Shown: in pieces, positions 1 to 8,213 of the stretch
How positions within the stretch are numbered: position 1 is the first letter of the stretch
Layout: every line of letters begins with the position of its first letter
Source of the DNA: CAYYJM01 sp964471755
GTDB taxonomy: Bacteria; Planctomycetota; Planctomycetia; Gemmatales; Gemmataceae
DNA: 36,676 bases
Direction of reading: 5' to 3'
Assembly (NCBI GenBank): GCA_964471755.1
Contig: CAYYJM010000027.1
Coordinates: 1-36,676 of the forward strand
Notes under the pieces: generated by a model
What the model was told of the DNA's origin: nothing
The model's input: the letters and a program-made list of their open reading frames with translations, nothing else
The model's database searches: none
Position numbers and translations under genes: made by a program

Positions 1-1024
1 ATGATGTCGTCCCCCTCGAAGAGCCAGTCGGGATACTGGAAGCCAACGTGCTTGACGTCCTTCTCTTGCAGGACGACACGTTCGCTCTTCCACTCGCGCA
101 GATCCGACGAGGAGAGCAGAGCCAGCGTGTTCCGCGTCTGCCCCGGATTGAATCCGCGATTGCGATACTCGGCCGGGATCGCGTTGGCGAGCGTCCAGTA
201 TCGCTTCGACACGGGATCGTACCGGATGGTGAATTTCTTCGCGCCGCCGGGAAAGTGGAGAAAATCCTTCGCCGGGTCGAAGATCAGTGTCTTGCCGTTG
301 TCACTAACGTGCATCATCGCGGCGTACTCGTCGAAGCTCGGATGCTGAACGCGCAGCAGGTTGACGACGGAGCCGTCCGGAGCGACGACGGCGTTGCCTT
401 CGAGGATGCCGGTGACCTTGCCGCCGAGCCATTGCCGATCGATGCCGATGCGGTTGCTGCTCGTCCAGCTCGACGCCTTCAGCAGGTCGGCATCGATCGG
501 AGCGGACAGGACGAACGCCTTGAAGGCTCCCCACTTCGGGCCGGTGTACTCCTCCATCGCTCGCCAGATTCGGCCGTTGTGGATCACGACCGGCACCGGC
601 GCGCAATGGTACATGCCGTCGCCGTGGAGAACGCCGGTCTCGGCGTCCTTCGGTGTCGTCCACGTCTTGCCGCCGTCGGTCGATTTGCGAACGACACAGC
701 GGCCATACTCCTTTGTCGTGCCGAGCAGATAGAGCGCTCCGCGATGGACGAACAGGGTACTCCACCACTGGTCCTTGATCGTCGCGCGCTTCGTCCAGGT
801 TTTGCCCCGGTCGCTGGAGGCGAAGACGACGGTCGTGTCCCGGGTCGAGCCGGGGCCGAAGAAATCGTGACTGGCGACGTACTCGCCGTCGGGTAGCACG
901 GCGAGGCTCGGTGAGCCGATGTACTGCTTCGATCGGGTCGGCGAGTGGTCGATAATGACACCGGGCGGAGCGGCCAGGAGAGGCAGGGCCAGGATCGCGA
1001 CGCAGAGAGGGAGCAGCGCTCGCA
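1..1024 (-). CDS. Sialidase-like BNR/Asp-box secreted protein (C-terminus cut by window start)
   Basis: The reverse strand is open from an ATG at 1024 to the window edge, about 341 residues, so the stop lies outside. The ATG has a good ribosome site (AAGGAG, about 5 bases upstream). Residues 1-20 form a signal peptide (MRALLPLCVAILALPLLA), so the product is probably exported. Two Asp-box motifs (S/T-x-D-x-G-x-T-W) are visible: SSDRGKTW near residues 70-77 and STDGGKTW near 115-122, the hallmark of BNR beta-propellers of the sialidase superfamily. Many planctomycete members of this class are annotated as exo-alpha-sialidase without proof. The sequence does not let me assign a substrate, and the arginine triad of true sialidases cannot be confirmed from this partial protein. 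It is transcribed away from the FAD gene at 1238. Confidence 0.8.
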
Positions 1025-1080
1025 TGGGGTCTCCTTGTTCGAGAGGGTAGATCGTTCCGCTATCCTATCGAGGTGGCGGG

Positions 1081-1154
1081 TCTTCATTTAGCCGCCGGCT
1101 TGCCGGCGGGTATTCGCGACGAAGACCGCCGGCAAGCCGGCGGCTAAATGAAGA
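1081..1154. repeat. REP/BIME-like pair of palindromes, 29-bp perfect inverted repeat
   Basis: Bases 1081-1109 and 1126-1154 are perfect reverse complements with a 16-base spacer. Each arm also contains its own short palindrome (CCGCCGGC-TT-GCCGGCGG), so each arm can fold alone as a hairpin, or the two can pair with each other. This is the layout of a BIME, two REP units head to head. It lies between two divergently transcribed genes, so it is not positioned as a terminator. The right arm contains an ATG (1148) in frame with the FAD gene, but translation there is unlikely. Confidence 0.75.
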
Positions 1155-1237
1155 GGCCGATTTCTGTCACACTCTCCGGGTTCCAGCCGATGGTGCAATC
1201 ACAGCGACCACATTCCGCCCCGCCCGGAGGAATCCCG

Positions 1238-2575
1238 ATGCTCTGCATGTCTTCTCACGGCACGCACGCCGTCGTCATCGGCGGCAGCATGGCCGGCCTG
1301 CTCGCCGCTCGCGTCCTGGCCGATCACCATGACCGCGTCACCATTCTGGAGCGTGACCGCCTTCCCGACGGGGCCGAGTCGCGCAAGGGGACGCCACAGG
1401 CTCGCCACATTCACGCGCTGCTCATGGCCGGCCGACGGGTCATCGAGCGTCTGCTGCCGGGCTTCGTCAACGACCTGGTCGCCGCCGGGGCCACCGATGC
1501 CGACACCCTGGCCGACATCGAGTGGATGTCCCCGGCCGGCCTCGGTGTCCGTTTTCCGTCTCATCTGCGCATGCCCGGCGCGAGTCGGCCCCTGATCGAG
1601 TGGGGCGTCCGCCGGCGCGTCCTGGCCCATCCAAGAATCCAGCTCCGCACGTCGATCGACGTCGAGGGCCTGCTCGTCGAGCATGGCCGTGTCATTGGGG
1701 TGACACTGGCGGATCGTTCCGGCTCGCAGGCCAGTGCCGAGACTCTGAACGCCAACCTGGTCGTCGATGCGGCCGGTCGGGGCTCGAAGGCCCCGCAGTG
1801 GCTGGAGACGCATGGCTACACCCGGCCGCGTGAGACGCTGGTCAATGGCTTCCTCGGCTACGCCACCCTGACCGTCCAGCCGCCGACGGGGTGGGCCGCC
1901 GACTGGAAGGGCTTTTACATCCAGTGCGCTCCGCCGCACCGGCGGCGTGGTGGCATCATCGCGCCGATCGAGGGCGGCCTGTATCTGGTCAGTCTCATGG
2001 GCGGCGGCAAGGATTATCCGCCGACGGACGAAACGGCCTTCCTCGACTTCGCTCGCAGTCTGCCCGATCCGCGCTTCGCGGCGTTCTGCCAGTCGGCCCG
2101 GCCCCTGACGCCGATCGTCAGCACCCGGACAAGCGAGAATCGCATCCGCCACTACGAGGAGCTGACACGCCGACCGGAGGGCTTCCTGGTCACCGGCGAT
2201 GCTGCCTGTGCCTTCAATCCGGTCTATGGTCAGGGCATGTCCACGGCCGCGCTCGGAGCGGACACCCTCGATCGCTGCCTGCGAACGGGGCGAAAGCACC
2301 TGGCCGCTCGGTTTCAGCAGGAACTGGCCCGGTCGAACACCCGTCCCTGGCTCATGGCCACCGGCGAGGACTACCGCTATGCCGAGGCTGAGGGGCCGAA
2401 GCCGACCTGGACGACGAAATGGACGCACGCCTACCTCGATCGGATCGTCGCCCTGGCGACGCGGAACCGAGGCATCCGTCTGAAGTTCATGGAGGTGATG
2501 CACCTGGTCCGCTCGCCGGCGTGCCTGTTCACGCCGGACATCCTGCTCCGTGCCGCCCTGAACTGGGCGTGTTGA
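1238..2575 (+). CDS. FAD-dependent monooxygenase/epoxidase-like oxidoreductase
   Basis: This 445-residue protein has an N-terminal Rossmann dinucleotide fold: VVIGGSMAGLLAARVLADH (G15, G16, G20) followed by an acidic residue ending strand 2 (TILERD). A GD motif of the p-hydroxybenzoate hydroxylase class lies near D321 (TGDAACAFNPVYGQGM). This is the pattern of 2-polyprenyl-6-methoxyphenol-hydroxylase-like and squalene/LasC-type epoxidase-like flavoproteins, which activate oxygen to hydroxylate or epoxidise organic substrates. The start at 1238 is chosen because GGAGG sits 7 bases upstream at 1226-1230. An in-frame ATG at 1148 lies inside the upstream repeat and lacks such a site; a further ATG at 1247 is possible. 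The substrate cannot be inferred from the neighbours. Confidence 0.88.
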   Translation: MLCMSSHGTHAVVIGGSMAGLLAARVLADHHDRVTILERDRLPDGAESRKGTPQARHIHALLMAGRRVIERLLPGFVNDLVAAGATDADTLADIEWMSPAGLGVRFPSHLRMPGASRPLIEWGVRRRVLAHPRIQLRTSIDVEGLLVEHGRVIGVTLADRSGSQASAETLNANLVVDAAGRGSKAPQWLETHGYTRPRETLVNGFLGYATLTVQPPTGWAADWKGFYIQCAPPHRRRGGIIAPIEGGLYLVSLMGGGKDYPPTDETAFLDFARSLPDPRFAAFCQSARPLTPIVSTRTSENRIRHYEELTRRPEGFLVTGDAACAFNPVYGQGMSTAALGADTLDRCLRTGRKHLAARFQQELARSNTRPWLMATGEDYRYAEAEGPKPTWTTKWTHAYLDRIVALATRNRGIRLKFMEVMHLVRSPACLFTPDILLRAALNWAC

Positions 2576-2639
2576 ACCGGCACAGCGAGGAGAGGGAGCC
2601 GCCTTGGCCTCGTTTCTGATTCATCATTCATCGTTTTCT

Positions 2640-3224
2640 TCACTGGGCTGGTAGGACGTAGCCGATGGCCCCTTGCTGGCGGTAGCCGACGGCCGGAGCG
2701 ATCTCGCCTCGTGGATCGGTCGTGTACAGAAACAGGTCCTTCTGGGGGTTGTACCACTCGTAGAGTGGAACCCAGCCCGGCAGGGGCCTGGTCTGCACGC
2801 CACCCATGACCTTCTCGATGCGGCCACGATTGTCCTGGGCCGGGTTCGTCGTCAGGAAGTGCGTGCCGCTGGGCCGACTGCCGCGTGCCAGCGGAGTCAG
2901 CCCCGGGCCGCGCTGAGCCGCCAGGAAGAAGGCCGGCCCCTCGAAACGGTACAGACCAGCCCGCACCAGAGTGACCACCTCGTTGAAATCCTCGGTGTAG
3001 AGCGGTTCGCCGCTCCGGAAGGCGTACAGGCGGTAGATGGTGACGCCCCCCGGTGGCGGGAGCGTCTGGGCCAGCGGCTGGCCGGGCTGGACGGCCCAGC
3101 CTGGTACGTGGAAGGGATCGACGCCCGGCGGCTGCGGCAGAAAGGGACCGCCGATCCCCTGAGCCTGCGCGGTCGTGCTCAGGGTCAGACCGAGAATCAG
3201 CAGTGGCAGAATGTGCGTGTTCAT
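2640..3224 (-). CDS. Secreted DUF5648-type protein
   Basis: The product is 194 residues. Residues 1-21 (MNTHILPLLILGLTLSTTAQAQ) are a clear signal peptide. The rest carries two or three repeats of the pattern 'Y-R-L-Y ... L-Y-T ... E-G ... F-x-x-T', for example IYRLYAFRSGEPLYTED, GTHFLTTN and LYEWYNPQKDLFLYTTD. I recognise this as the DUF5648 module found on secreted bacterial proteins; its biochemical role is not known. The start at 3224 is supported by ACCGGAGGGG just upstream; an earlier in-frame start at 3290 would push the signal peptide inward. It converges on the FAD gene and diverges from the HEAT-repeat gene. Confidence 0.75.
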   Translation of the reverse strand: MNTHILPLLILGLTLSTTAQAQGIGGPFLPQPPGVDPFHVPGWAVQPGQPLAQTLPPPGGVTIYRLYAFRSGEPLYTEDFNEVVTLVRAGLYRFEGPAFFLAAQRGPGLTPLARGSRPSGTHFLTTNPAQDNRGRIEKVMGGVQTRPLPGWVPLYEWYNPQKDLFLYTTDPRGEIAPAVGYRQQGAIGYVLPAQ

Positions 3225-3316
3225 CGTTGCCCCTCCGGTAAGTTGCCCGATCTTCATTGTATGCCACGACCGGGTGTCAACTCCAACCACTTTCCCGGGC
3301 CCCGGCGGTTGTCTGG

Positions 3317-3345
3317 TTGCGGCCGATCCAATCGCCGGGTAGAGT
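3317..3345 (+). promoter_or_regulatory. Sigma-70-like promoter for the HEAT-repeat gene
   Basis: TTGCGG at 3317-3322 and TAGAGT at 3340-3345 are separated by exactly 17 bases. The ATG of the next gene follows 35 bases after the -10 box, with a ribosome site between. Confidence 0.45.
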
Positions 3346-3380
3346 AAGTGGACTGGGGAAGTTCCCGAGGAGGACCGACC

Positions 3381-4412
3381 ATGCTCACTTCCGTGTCCGC
3401 CCTGGCCCTGGTGGTGCTAACTGTGCCGGTCCAGACGCCACTCTCGGAACGTCCCCCGAGCATCATCGCTCCAAGTCTGCCGCAGCTGACGCGCGAGGAA
3501 GAACGGGCTCTCGACGAACGCCTCGATCGCTTCATGAAGGCAGACGTCGGCACGCTGACCGGCCCGGCGGCGACCGAGGCCATCCGCGATTTCCAGAAAA
3601 TGGGCATGGAGTCGGTGCCGGCCCTGATCCGCGGTCTGAACCGCGCGGCCACGATCAACCACACCTGCCCGGCCCTGCAACTGTCGCGAAAGCTCGTCAG
3701 CCTGCTGGCGAAATCGACCGACCTGGAACTGCTCGAATTCGCCCGCGACAACATCGGTGCCGGGGTCGGGGACCGCTCCCGGCATCGCGGCGTCTTCCAG
3801 CAGATGCGGACGGAAATCCTGCTCCGCCGCAACGCTCTGGCTCGACTTCAACCGCCAACCCGAGGCGGCCGACTCGTCACGCCGACCACGCCGACGACAC
3901 CAACCACGCCGGCTCCGCCGCCGGAACTGGGCTCGCGCGATCCGCGTCGGGTGATCACGGCCGAGCTGGTCCGCCTGGCCCGGGCCGAGAACGGCGAACC
4001 GCTCGTCCGCGTCCTCCGCGAACTGGAGACACGCCGCGATTCAGGCGTCCTCGATGCCCTGGCCGACCGGGCCAGTAATTCGACCACCGACGTCCGTGAA
4101 TTGAGTCGCAAGCTGCTCCTGAATCACCTCGGCCGAGAGGACCAGCGCTCCGTTCTCGCGATGCTGGAACACGAAAAGGTTGAGGTGCGTCGGGCGGCTG
4201 TCGGCCTGATCCTCGACAAGTATCCCACGGCCCTGCCGCGCCTGATCGATCGCGTGGCCGACGCCGACGACGGCATCCGCCAGCAGGTTCGACAAGCCCT
4301 GAAGCGAGCAGCCCGGAACCTCGACTTCGGCCCGGAGCCGAACGCCGAGGACGGCGAAGCCCGCAAGGCTCGTGACCGCTGGCGTGCCTACTGGGATCTC
4401 AACTCGCGGTAA
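3381..4412 (+). CDS. Exported HEAT-repeat protein
   Basis: A 343-residue protein starting at 3381, where GAGGAGGA lies about 6 bases upstream. Residues 1-18 are hydrophobic (LTSVSALALVVLTVPV) and resemble a signal peptide. The middle has a low-complexity Thr-Pro linker (about residues 166-182, encoded by a degenerate ACGCCGACC-type tandem repeat). On both sides the chain is made of amphipathic helices: the C-terminal part (VRELSRKLLLNHL, VEVRRAAVGLILDKY, DGIRQQVRQALKRAA) has HEAT/PBS-lyase-like repeat character, a scaffold for protein contacts. No catalytic residues are evident. The family is common in planctomycetes as uncharacterised HEAT-repeat proteins. Partners are unknown. Confidence 0.72.
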   Translation: MLTSVSALALVVLTVPVQTPLSERPPSIIAPSLPQLTREEERALDERLDRFMKADVGTLTGPAATEAIRDFQKMGMESVPALIRGLNRAATINHTCPALQLSRKLVSLLAKSTDLELLEFARDNIGAGVGDRSRHRGVFQQMRTEILLRRNALARLQPPTRGGRLVTPTTPTTPTTPAPPPELGSRDPRRVITAELVRLARAENGEPLVRVLRELETRRDSGVLDALADRASNSTTDVRELSRKLLLNHLGREDQRSVLAMLEHEKVEVRRAAVGLILDKYPTALPRLIDRVADADDGIRQQVRQALKRAARNLDFGPEPNAEDGEARKARDRWRAYWDLNSR

Positions 4413-4421
4413 AAATCGCTC

Positions 4422-4449
4422 TTGACAGGGGCGCTCCGGACGTTATTCT
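4422..4449 (+). promoter_or_regulatory. Strong sigma-70-like promoter
   Basis: A consensus -35 box TTGACA (4422-4427) and TATTCT (4444-4449) are separated by 16 bases. The promoter sits in the gap between the HEAT gene stop and the small secreted gene, giving a leader of roughly 60 bases before the ATG at 4515. Confidence 0.6.
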
Positions 4450-4514
4450 TCCCGCCCTCACAGGAGGTTGTCACTGGAACGAGGGGCCATCCCATTCAGG
4501 GAAGGGGGGGAAAG

Positions 4515-4808
4515 ATGCGCACGTTCCTTTGTCTGCTCGCGCTGGGCCTCGGATTGATGCTCGCTCGACCGGCAGCCGCACAGACGCCCACGCCGAATCC
4601 ACTGGTCACCCAGACGATCGGCAGCCAGGGCTCGGGATCGTCGTGGCTGACCGGCCTGACGCTCCCGCGAATGCGCTTCGAGTCGTTGTTCAGTCCGTTC
4701 CGAATCATCAGCACCCCGAGCGGCAACACGTCCACGTTCGTCAATCCATCGACGAACCAGATGGAGTACCTGAAACAGTTCGGCTACTCGCGTCCCGGCC
4801 GGCACTGA
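4515..4808 (+). CDS. Small exported protein of unknown function
   Basis: The product is 97 residues. Residues 1-23 (MRTFLCLLALGLGLMLARPAAAQ) are a textbook signal peptide with an AAA-Q cleavage region, so the mature protein is about 74 residues. The mature part is rich in Thr, Ser, Pro and Asn with no cysteine and no recognised motif. The start is supported by a G-rich site (AAGGGGGGG) just upstream and by a consensus promoter at 4422-4449. I do not recognise a family. It stands alone between the HEAT gene and the convergent fructokinase. Confidence 0.65.
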   Translation: MRTFLCLLALGLGLMLARPAAAQTPTPNPLVTQTIGSQGSGSSWLTGLTLPRMRFESLFSPFRIISTPSGNTSTFVNPSTNQMEYLKQFGYSRPGRH

Positions 4809-4835
4809 GTTCCTGGCGGAAGGAGCCGCTTCCGC

Positions 4836-5711
4836 CTAATCGAGCGTCGCCGGGTCGATCGACGGCGTCGCTCCCTTCGAGCTGGCCACCCGGGCCGCCA
4901 GGCGGTTCGCCCATCGGACGGCCTCGCCCAACAGTCGCCCTTGCAGCACGCCGACCACCAACCCCGCCGTGAACGCATCGCCCGCCCCGATCGTGTCTAC
5001 CACATTCACCGGGATGCCAGGTTCCTCGATCACCTTGGAAGCCGTCCGCACCAGGCAGCCGTCGCCGCCGCGCGTCAGGCAGACCAGTTCCAGGTCGAAC
5101 CGCTGACGGAGAGCCTCGACCATCGCCACTTCGCTTGATGATTCCAGATGGAAGAGGTCCGCGAGCGTGCGTAGTTCATCAGCGTTGAGCTTGGCCCAGT
5201 GGCTGACGTGCAGCGACTGCTCGAGCAGTTCTCGACTCCAGAAGTGCTGGCGGAGGTTGACGTCGAAGACGCGTCGCGCTGTGGTCGCGGCCCCGAGGAC
5301 GTTCTGGATCGTGGCCCGCGATACCGGGTTGCGCTGCGCCAGGCTGCCGAAGCAGACGGCCGCCGCCGTCGCTGCCAGCGCTTGCAGGCCAGGCCCCCGG
5401 GCCAGGTGATCCCAGGCGACGTTTTCGCGGATGGTGTAGCTCGGCTGCCCGGTCGCATCGAGCGTCACCGCGACCGTGCCGGTCGGGTGTACGTCGTCGA
5501 TCTGGACCTGGCTGGCGTCGAGGTGTGCCGTGTCCAGACGCTGGCCGATGGTGTCGCCGAGTGGATCACGACCGATCCGACTGACCATGACGGCCGGCCA
5601 GCCGAGCTGATGACAGTGAAAGGTGAAGTTGAACGGCGCTCCGCCGAGTTGGGGGCCATCGGGGAGCAGATCCCAGAGAATTTCGCCCAGGCCAAGGATC
5701 GGAGCGGTCAT
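4836..5711 (-). CDS. PfkB-family carbohydrate kinase (fructokinase-like)
   Basis: This 291-residue ATP-dependent sugar kinase has both PfkB signatures: an N-terminal substrate-binding GGAPFN (residues 23-28) and the C-terminal DTIGAGDAF (239-247), where D245 is the expected catalytic base and the GAGD forms the anion hole. Length is normal for fructokinases (about 290-320). The early GGAPFNFTFHCHQLG segment is fructokinase-like, so phosphorylation of fructose is the best guess; ribokinase or 2-keto-3-deoxygluconate kinase activity is possible. Its ATG overlaps the stop of the upstream Uma2 gene by 4 bases (ATGA), so the two are translationally coupled. Confidence 0.85.
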   Translation of the reverse strand: MTAPILGLGEILWDLLPDGPQLGGAPFNFTFHCHQLGWPAVMVSRIGRDPLGDTIGQRLDTAHLDASQVQIDDVHPTGTVAVTLDATGQPSYTIRENVAWDHLARGPGLQALAATAAAVCFGSLAQRNPVSRATIQNVLGAATTARRVFDVNLRQHFWSRELLEQSLHVSHWAKLNADELRTLADLFHLESSSEVAMVEALRQRFDLELVCLTRGGDGCLVRTASKVIEEPGIPVNVVDTIGAGDAFTAGLVVGVLQGRLLGEAVRWANRLAARVASSKGATPSIDPATLD

Positions 5712-6325
5712 GGCGTACCTCGCGGAAGCAGATCGGCCACGGGAACGTCAGCCACCGGGCCTCCGTCAAGAACCAGAGGCACCACCTCGCCCGGGAGAGC
5801 GTCGCGGCGCTGGCCGTAGGTCGGCTCGTCACCCGGGCCTGACGGCGCGGTCAGGACCACGACCCGGTGGTTGACCAGATCGATGACCCAGTAGACGGGG
5901 ATGCTGGCCCGGGCGTAAATGCGGGCCTTGTCCTGGAGGTCGCGGGGCAGGGAGGACTCGGCCACCTCGATGACGAGGCCGACTTCGCTGGCGAACGGGT
6001 GACGGTTGGCGTAATCAGCCGGATCGGCCCGGACCAGGGCAACGTCGGGCTCCGGGACGCTGTCGGTGAACAGGATGGCACTCTGCGAACGAATATCCCA
6101 TCCCGCAGGGAGGATCCGGTAGATGGCCCGTTGGAGGCGGAGAAGAGCGCTGTCGTGGGGTGGGTTGCGAGACATCTTGCGCACCAGGTATCCTTCGAGG
6201 AGTTCCACGCGGTCCGCGTCATCGAGGATGCCCGTCTCGACCATGCGCAGGTAGCGTGCCACGCTGAAGCGCGGAAACGAGGCATCCAGGCCGTAGGTCG
6301 CTGGCCGGGGGATCGTACTCATCAC
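5708..6325 (-). CDS. Uma2-family (DUF820) restriction-endonuclease-like protein
   Basis: This 205-residue protein carries the Uma2 layout: 'D.AD.VELLEGYLV.KM', 'PPHDSALLRL', 'PEPDVALVR' and 'LVIEVAESSLPRDLQDKARIYARASIPVYWVIDL'. The PD...E-V sequence followed by K (PDVAL ... VIEV ... DKARIYA) fits a PD-(D/E)XK nuclease fold. The family is greatly expanded in cyanobacteria and planctomycetes, and a cellular role has not been settled. The start may be 6325 or the second Met codon at 6322. It is the first gene of a two-gene minus-strand unit with the fructokinase. Confidence 0.85.
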   Translation of the reverse strand: MMSTIPRPATYGLDASFPRFSVARYLRMVETGILDDADRVELLEGYLVRKMSRNPPHDSALLRLQRAIYRILPAGWDIRSQSAILFTDSVPEPDVALVRADPADYANRHPFASEVGLVIEVAESSLPRDLQDKARIYARASIPVYWVIDLVNHRVVVLTAPSGPGDEPTYGQRRDALPGEVVPLVLDGGPVADVPVADLLPRGTP

Positions 6326-6457
6326 GTGCCCTCCTGTATCGCTGGCATCCTACCCGAGGATCGGTCGAAGCGGCAAGGAGAGGTGGTCGGCGGCCCGCCG
6401 ATCCGGTATGTTGCCAGCTAGCGGAACCCTGGATCGCCCCCGCGGAGAGCGGTGCCC

Positions 6458-6862
6458 GTGAGCAGTATCGACCCGAACCCGCCGATGGACGAAGCTGGCG
6501 TTGAACGCGTCGTCCGGAGTATCCTCCTCCCGCTCAACCGCCGGCTGGAGGTCGCCAATCTCTGGGGCTGCACGCTGTTCGGGTTCGTCCTGGCTCCGTT
6601 GCTCCTGGTCGGTCTGTGGTGGATCGAGTGGACCTGGTGGCTGGCGGTGCCGATCGCCGTGGTCGGGCCGTTTTTGCTCTGGGTCGTCTTCTGGGTCGGC
6701 CACGATCGGCGGGCCGCGGCCCGGGCCGCAGCGATCTTCAATCAGAAGTTTCCGCCTGGTCATCCCGACCGCGAGCTGGCCGTGGGCATGCTGTCCGAGA
6801 TGGAGTATCCGACCCTGGCTCATGAGAAGCTGCGGGACGCGCTCCGGACGCAGGTTCGCTGA
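6458..6862 (+). CDS. Two-helix inner-membrane protein, unknown function
   Basis: About 134 residues starting at a GTG (6458), chosen because GGAGAG lies about 8 bases upstream; a GTG at 6452 and an ATG at 6485 are alternatives. Two adjacent hydrophobic helices are clear (LWGCTLFGFVLAPLLLVGLW and WWLAVPIAVVGPFLLWVVFW), joined by a very short Trp-rich turn. The C-terminal third is soluble and helical and contains AAAIFNQKFPPGHPDRELAVGMLSEMEYPTLAHEKLRDAL, a compact conserved-looking domain. I do not recognise a named family. It converges on mnmE. Confidence 0.65.
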   Translation: MSSIDPNPPMDEAGVERVVRSILLPLNRRLEVANLWGCTLFGFVLAPLLLVGLWWIEWTWWLAVPIAVVGPFLLWVVFWVGHDRRAAARAAAIFNQKFPPGHPDRELAVGMLSEMEYPTLAHEKLRDALRTQVR

Positions 6863-6901
6863 GACCGTACCCGTCATGGAGCCTTGTCGGCTAGGCCCCG
6901 G

Positions 6902-8212
6902 TCACTTGCCAATGCAGAAGCGCGAGAAGATTCGATCGAGCAGATCCTCGGTGTAGATCGCGCCGGTCAACTGGCCGAGCTGTTCCAGGGCCTCACGCAA
7001 CTCCAGAGCGAGCAACTCCGGCGGATCCTGCTCCACGACCAGAGCATGCGCCCGACGCAGGTGTTCTAGACAGCGATCGACGTGACCGCGACAGCGACTC
7101 AGACTCGGAGCCAGCGGCGCTTCCTCGTCCTGCCCGGCACGATCCAGGATCGCTCGACGCAACTCGGCCAGACCCTGACCCGTCGTCGCCGAGACGGCGA
7201 GGTTCTCGCTCGGCGTCGTCAGCAGGTCGGCCTTCGTGGTCACGGCCAGGACCGGCGGATGAGCCCGACGATGCAACAATTCACGCTCGTCCTCACGCAT
7301 CGCCTCATCAGCGGGAAGGCAGAGAAGAACCAGATCGGCCCGATCGGCCTGCTCTCGCGCCAAACGCTGGGCCTGTTCCTCGATCTCGTCGGTACTTGCC
7401 TGCCAGCCAGCGGTATCGACCAGCTCGATGCTCACCCGGCCAAGATCGACCCGACGTTCGAGATAGTCGCGCGTCGTGCCGGGAACCGCGCTCACCAGGG
7501 CGGTGCCACCAGCCAGGACGTTGAACAGGGCGCTCTTGCCCGCGTTGGGTCGGCCAGCCAGGACCACGCGAAATCGCCGCTCGTGAACTGCCCGCTGCGT
7601 CAACTGACGCTGCACGAGCGTCAGTTGGGCCAGAGCCGACGCCAGGCGATGGAGCATCTGCTCGGGCGTCTGGAACGAAATGTCCTCGTCCACGAAATCC
7701 AGGCCGGCCTCGACATCAGCAAGGAGATTGAGCAGATCTTCGCGAAGCGTCTGGAGCGGCCGAGCGAGGTTGCCGGCCAGCTGGGCCAGGGCCTGACGCA
7801 ACTGCTGCCGACTGCCGGCCTCGATGACGCCGAGAACCGCCTCGGCCCGCGTCAGGTCGAGCTTGCCGGCCAGGAACGCCCGCAGCGTGAACTCGCCCGG
7901 CTCGGCCGGTCGAGCCCCCGCCGCGACCAGCGCGGCCAGCAGCCGCGCGACCAGGGGCTGACAGCCGGGCAGGTGCAGCTCGGCCAGGTCCTGACCAGTG
8001 TAGGTTCGCGGCTTCGGCCAGAGATGGGCCTCGCCCGGAAGCGGCTCGTCGAAGGGATGAATCGTTCGCGTCGTGGGCTGCGGCAGCGTCGGCAGACCAG
8101 CTCGCGGCAGCAGGTCGAAGGCACCCGGCCCGCTCAGACGCAGGATCGCCCGTCCCCCGGGGTTGGGCAGCGTGGCCAGGGCGATGATCGTGTCGTGCAG
8201 CGACAGGGCCAT
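6902..8212 (-). CDS. mnmE: tRNA modification GTPase MnmE (TrmE)
   Basis: MnmE works with MnmG to install the (carboxymethyl)aminomethyl group on wobble uridine 34 of several tRNAs. The 436-residue protein has the N-terminal tetrahydrofolate-binding domain (DTIIALATLPNPGGRAILRL, residues 7-26), a helical middle and an inserted G domain: P-loop GRPNAGKS (220-227), TTRD (246-249), DTAGW (266-270), TKAD (326-329, Thr in place of the usual Asn of NKxD) and SAT (341-343). It ends in FCIGK (432-436), the conserved C-terminal motif with the catalytically important Cys. The ATG at 8212 has GAGGTGAC upstream and lies one base after the stop of the VWA gene, so it is the last gene of a yidC-VWA-mnmE block. 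Confidence 0.96.
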   Translation of the reverse strand: MALSLHDTIIALATLPNPGGRAILRLSGPGAFDLLPRAGLPTLPQPTTRTIHPFDEPLPGEAHLWPKPRTYTGQDLAELHLPGCQPLVARLLAALVAAGARPAEPGEFTLRAFLAGKLDLTRAEAVLGVIEAGSRQQLRQALAQLAGNLARPLQTLREDLLNLLADVEAGLDFVDEDISFQTPEQMLHRLASALAQLTLVQRQLTQRAVHERRFRVVLAGRPNAGKSALFNVLAGGTALVSAVPGTTRDYLERRVDLGRVSIELVDTAGWQASTDEIEEQAQRLAREQADRADLVLLCLPADEAMREDERELLHRRAHPPVLAVTTKADLLTTPSENLAVSATTGQGLAELRRAILDRAGQDEEAPLAPSLSRCRGHVDRCLEHLRRAHALVVEQDPPELLALELREALEQLGQLTGAIYTEDLLDRIFSRFCIGK

Positions 8213-8213
8213 G

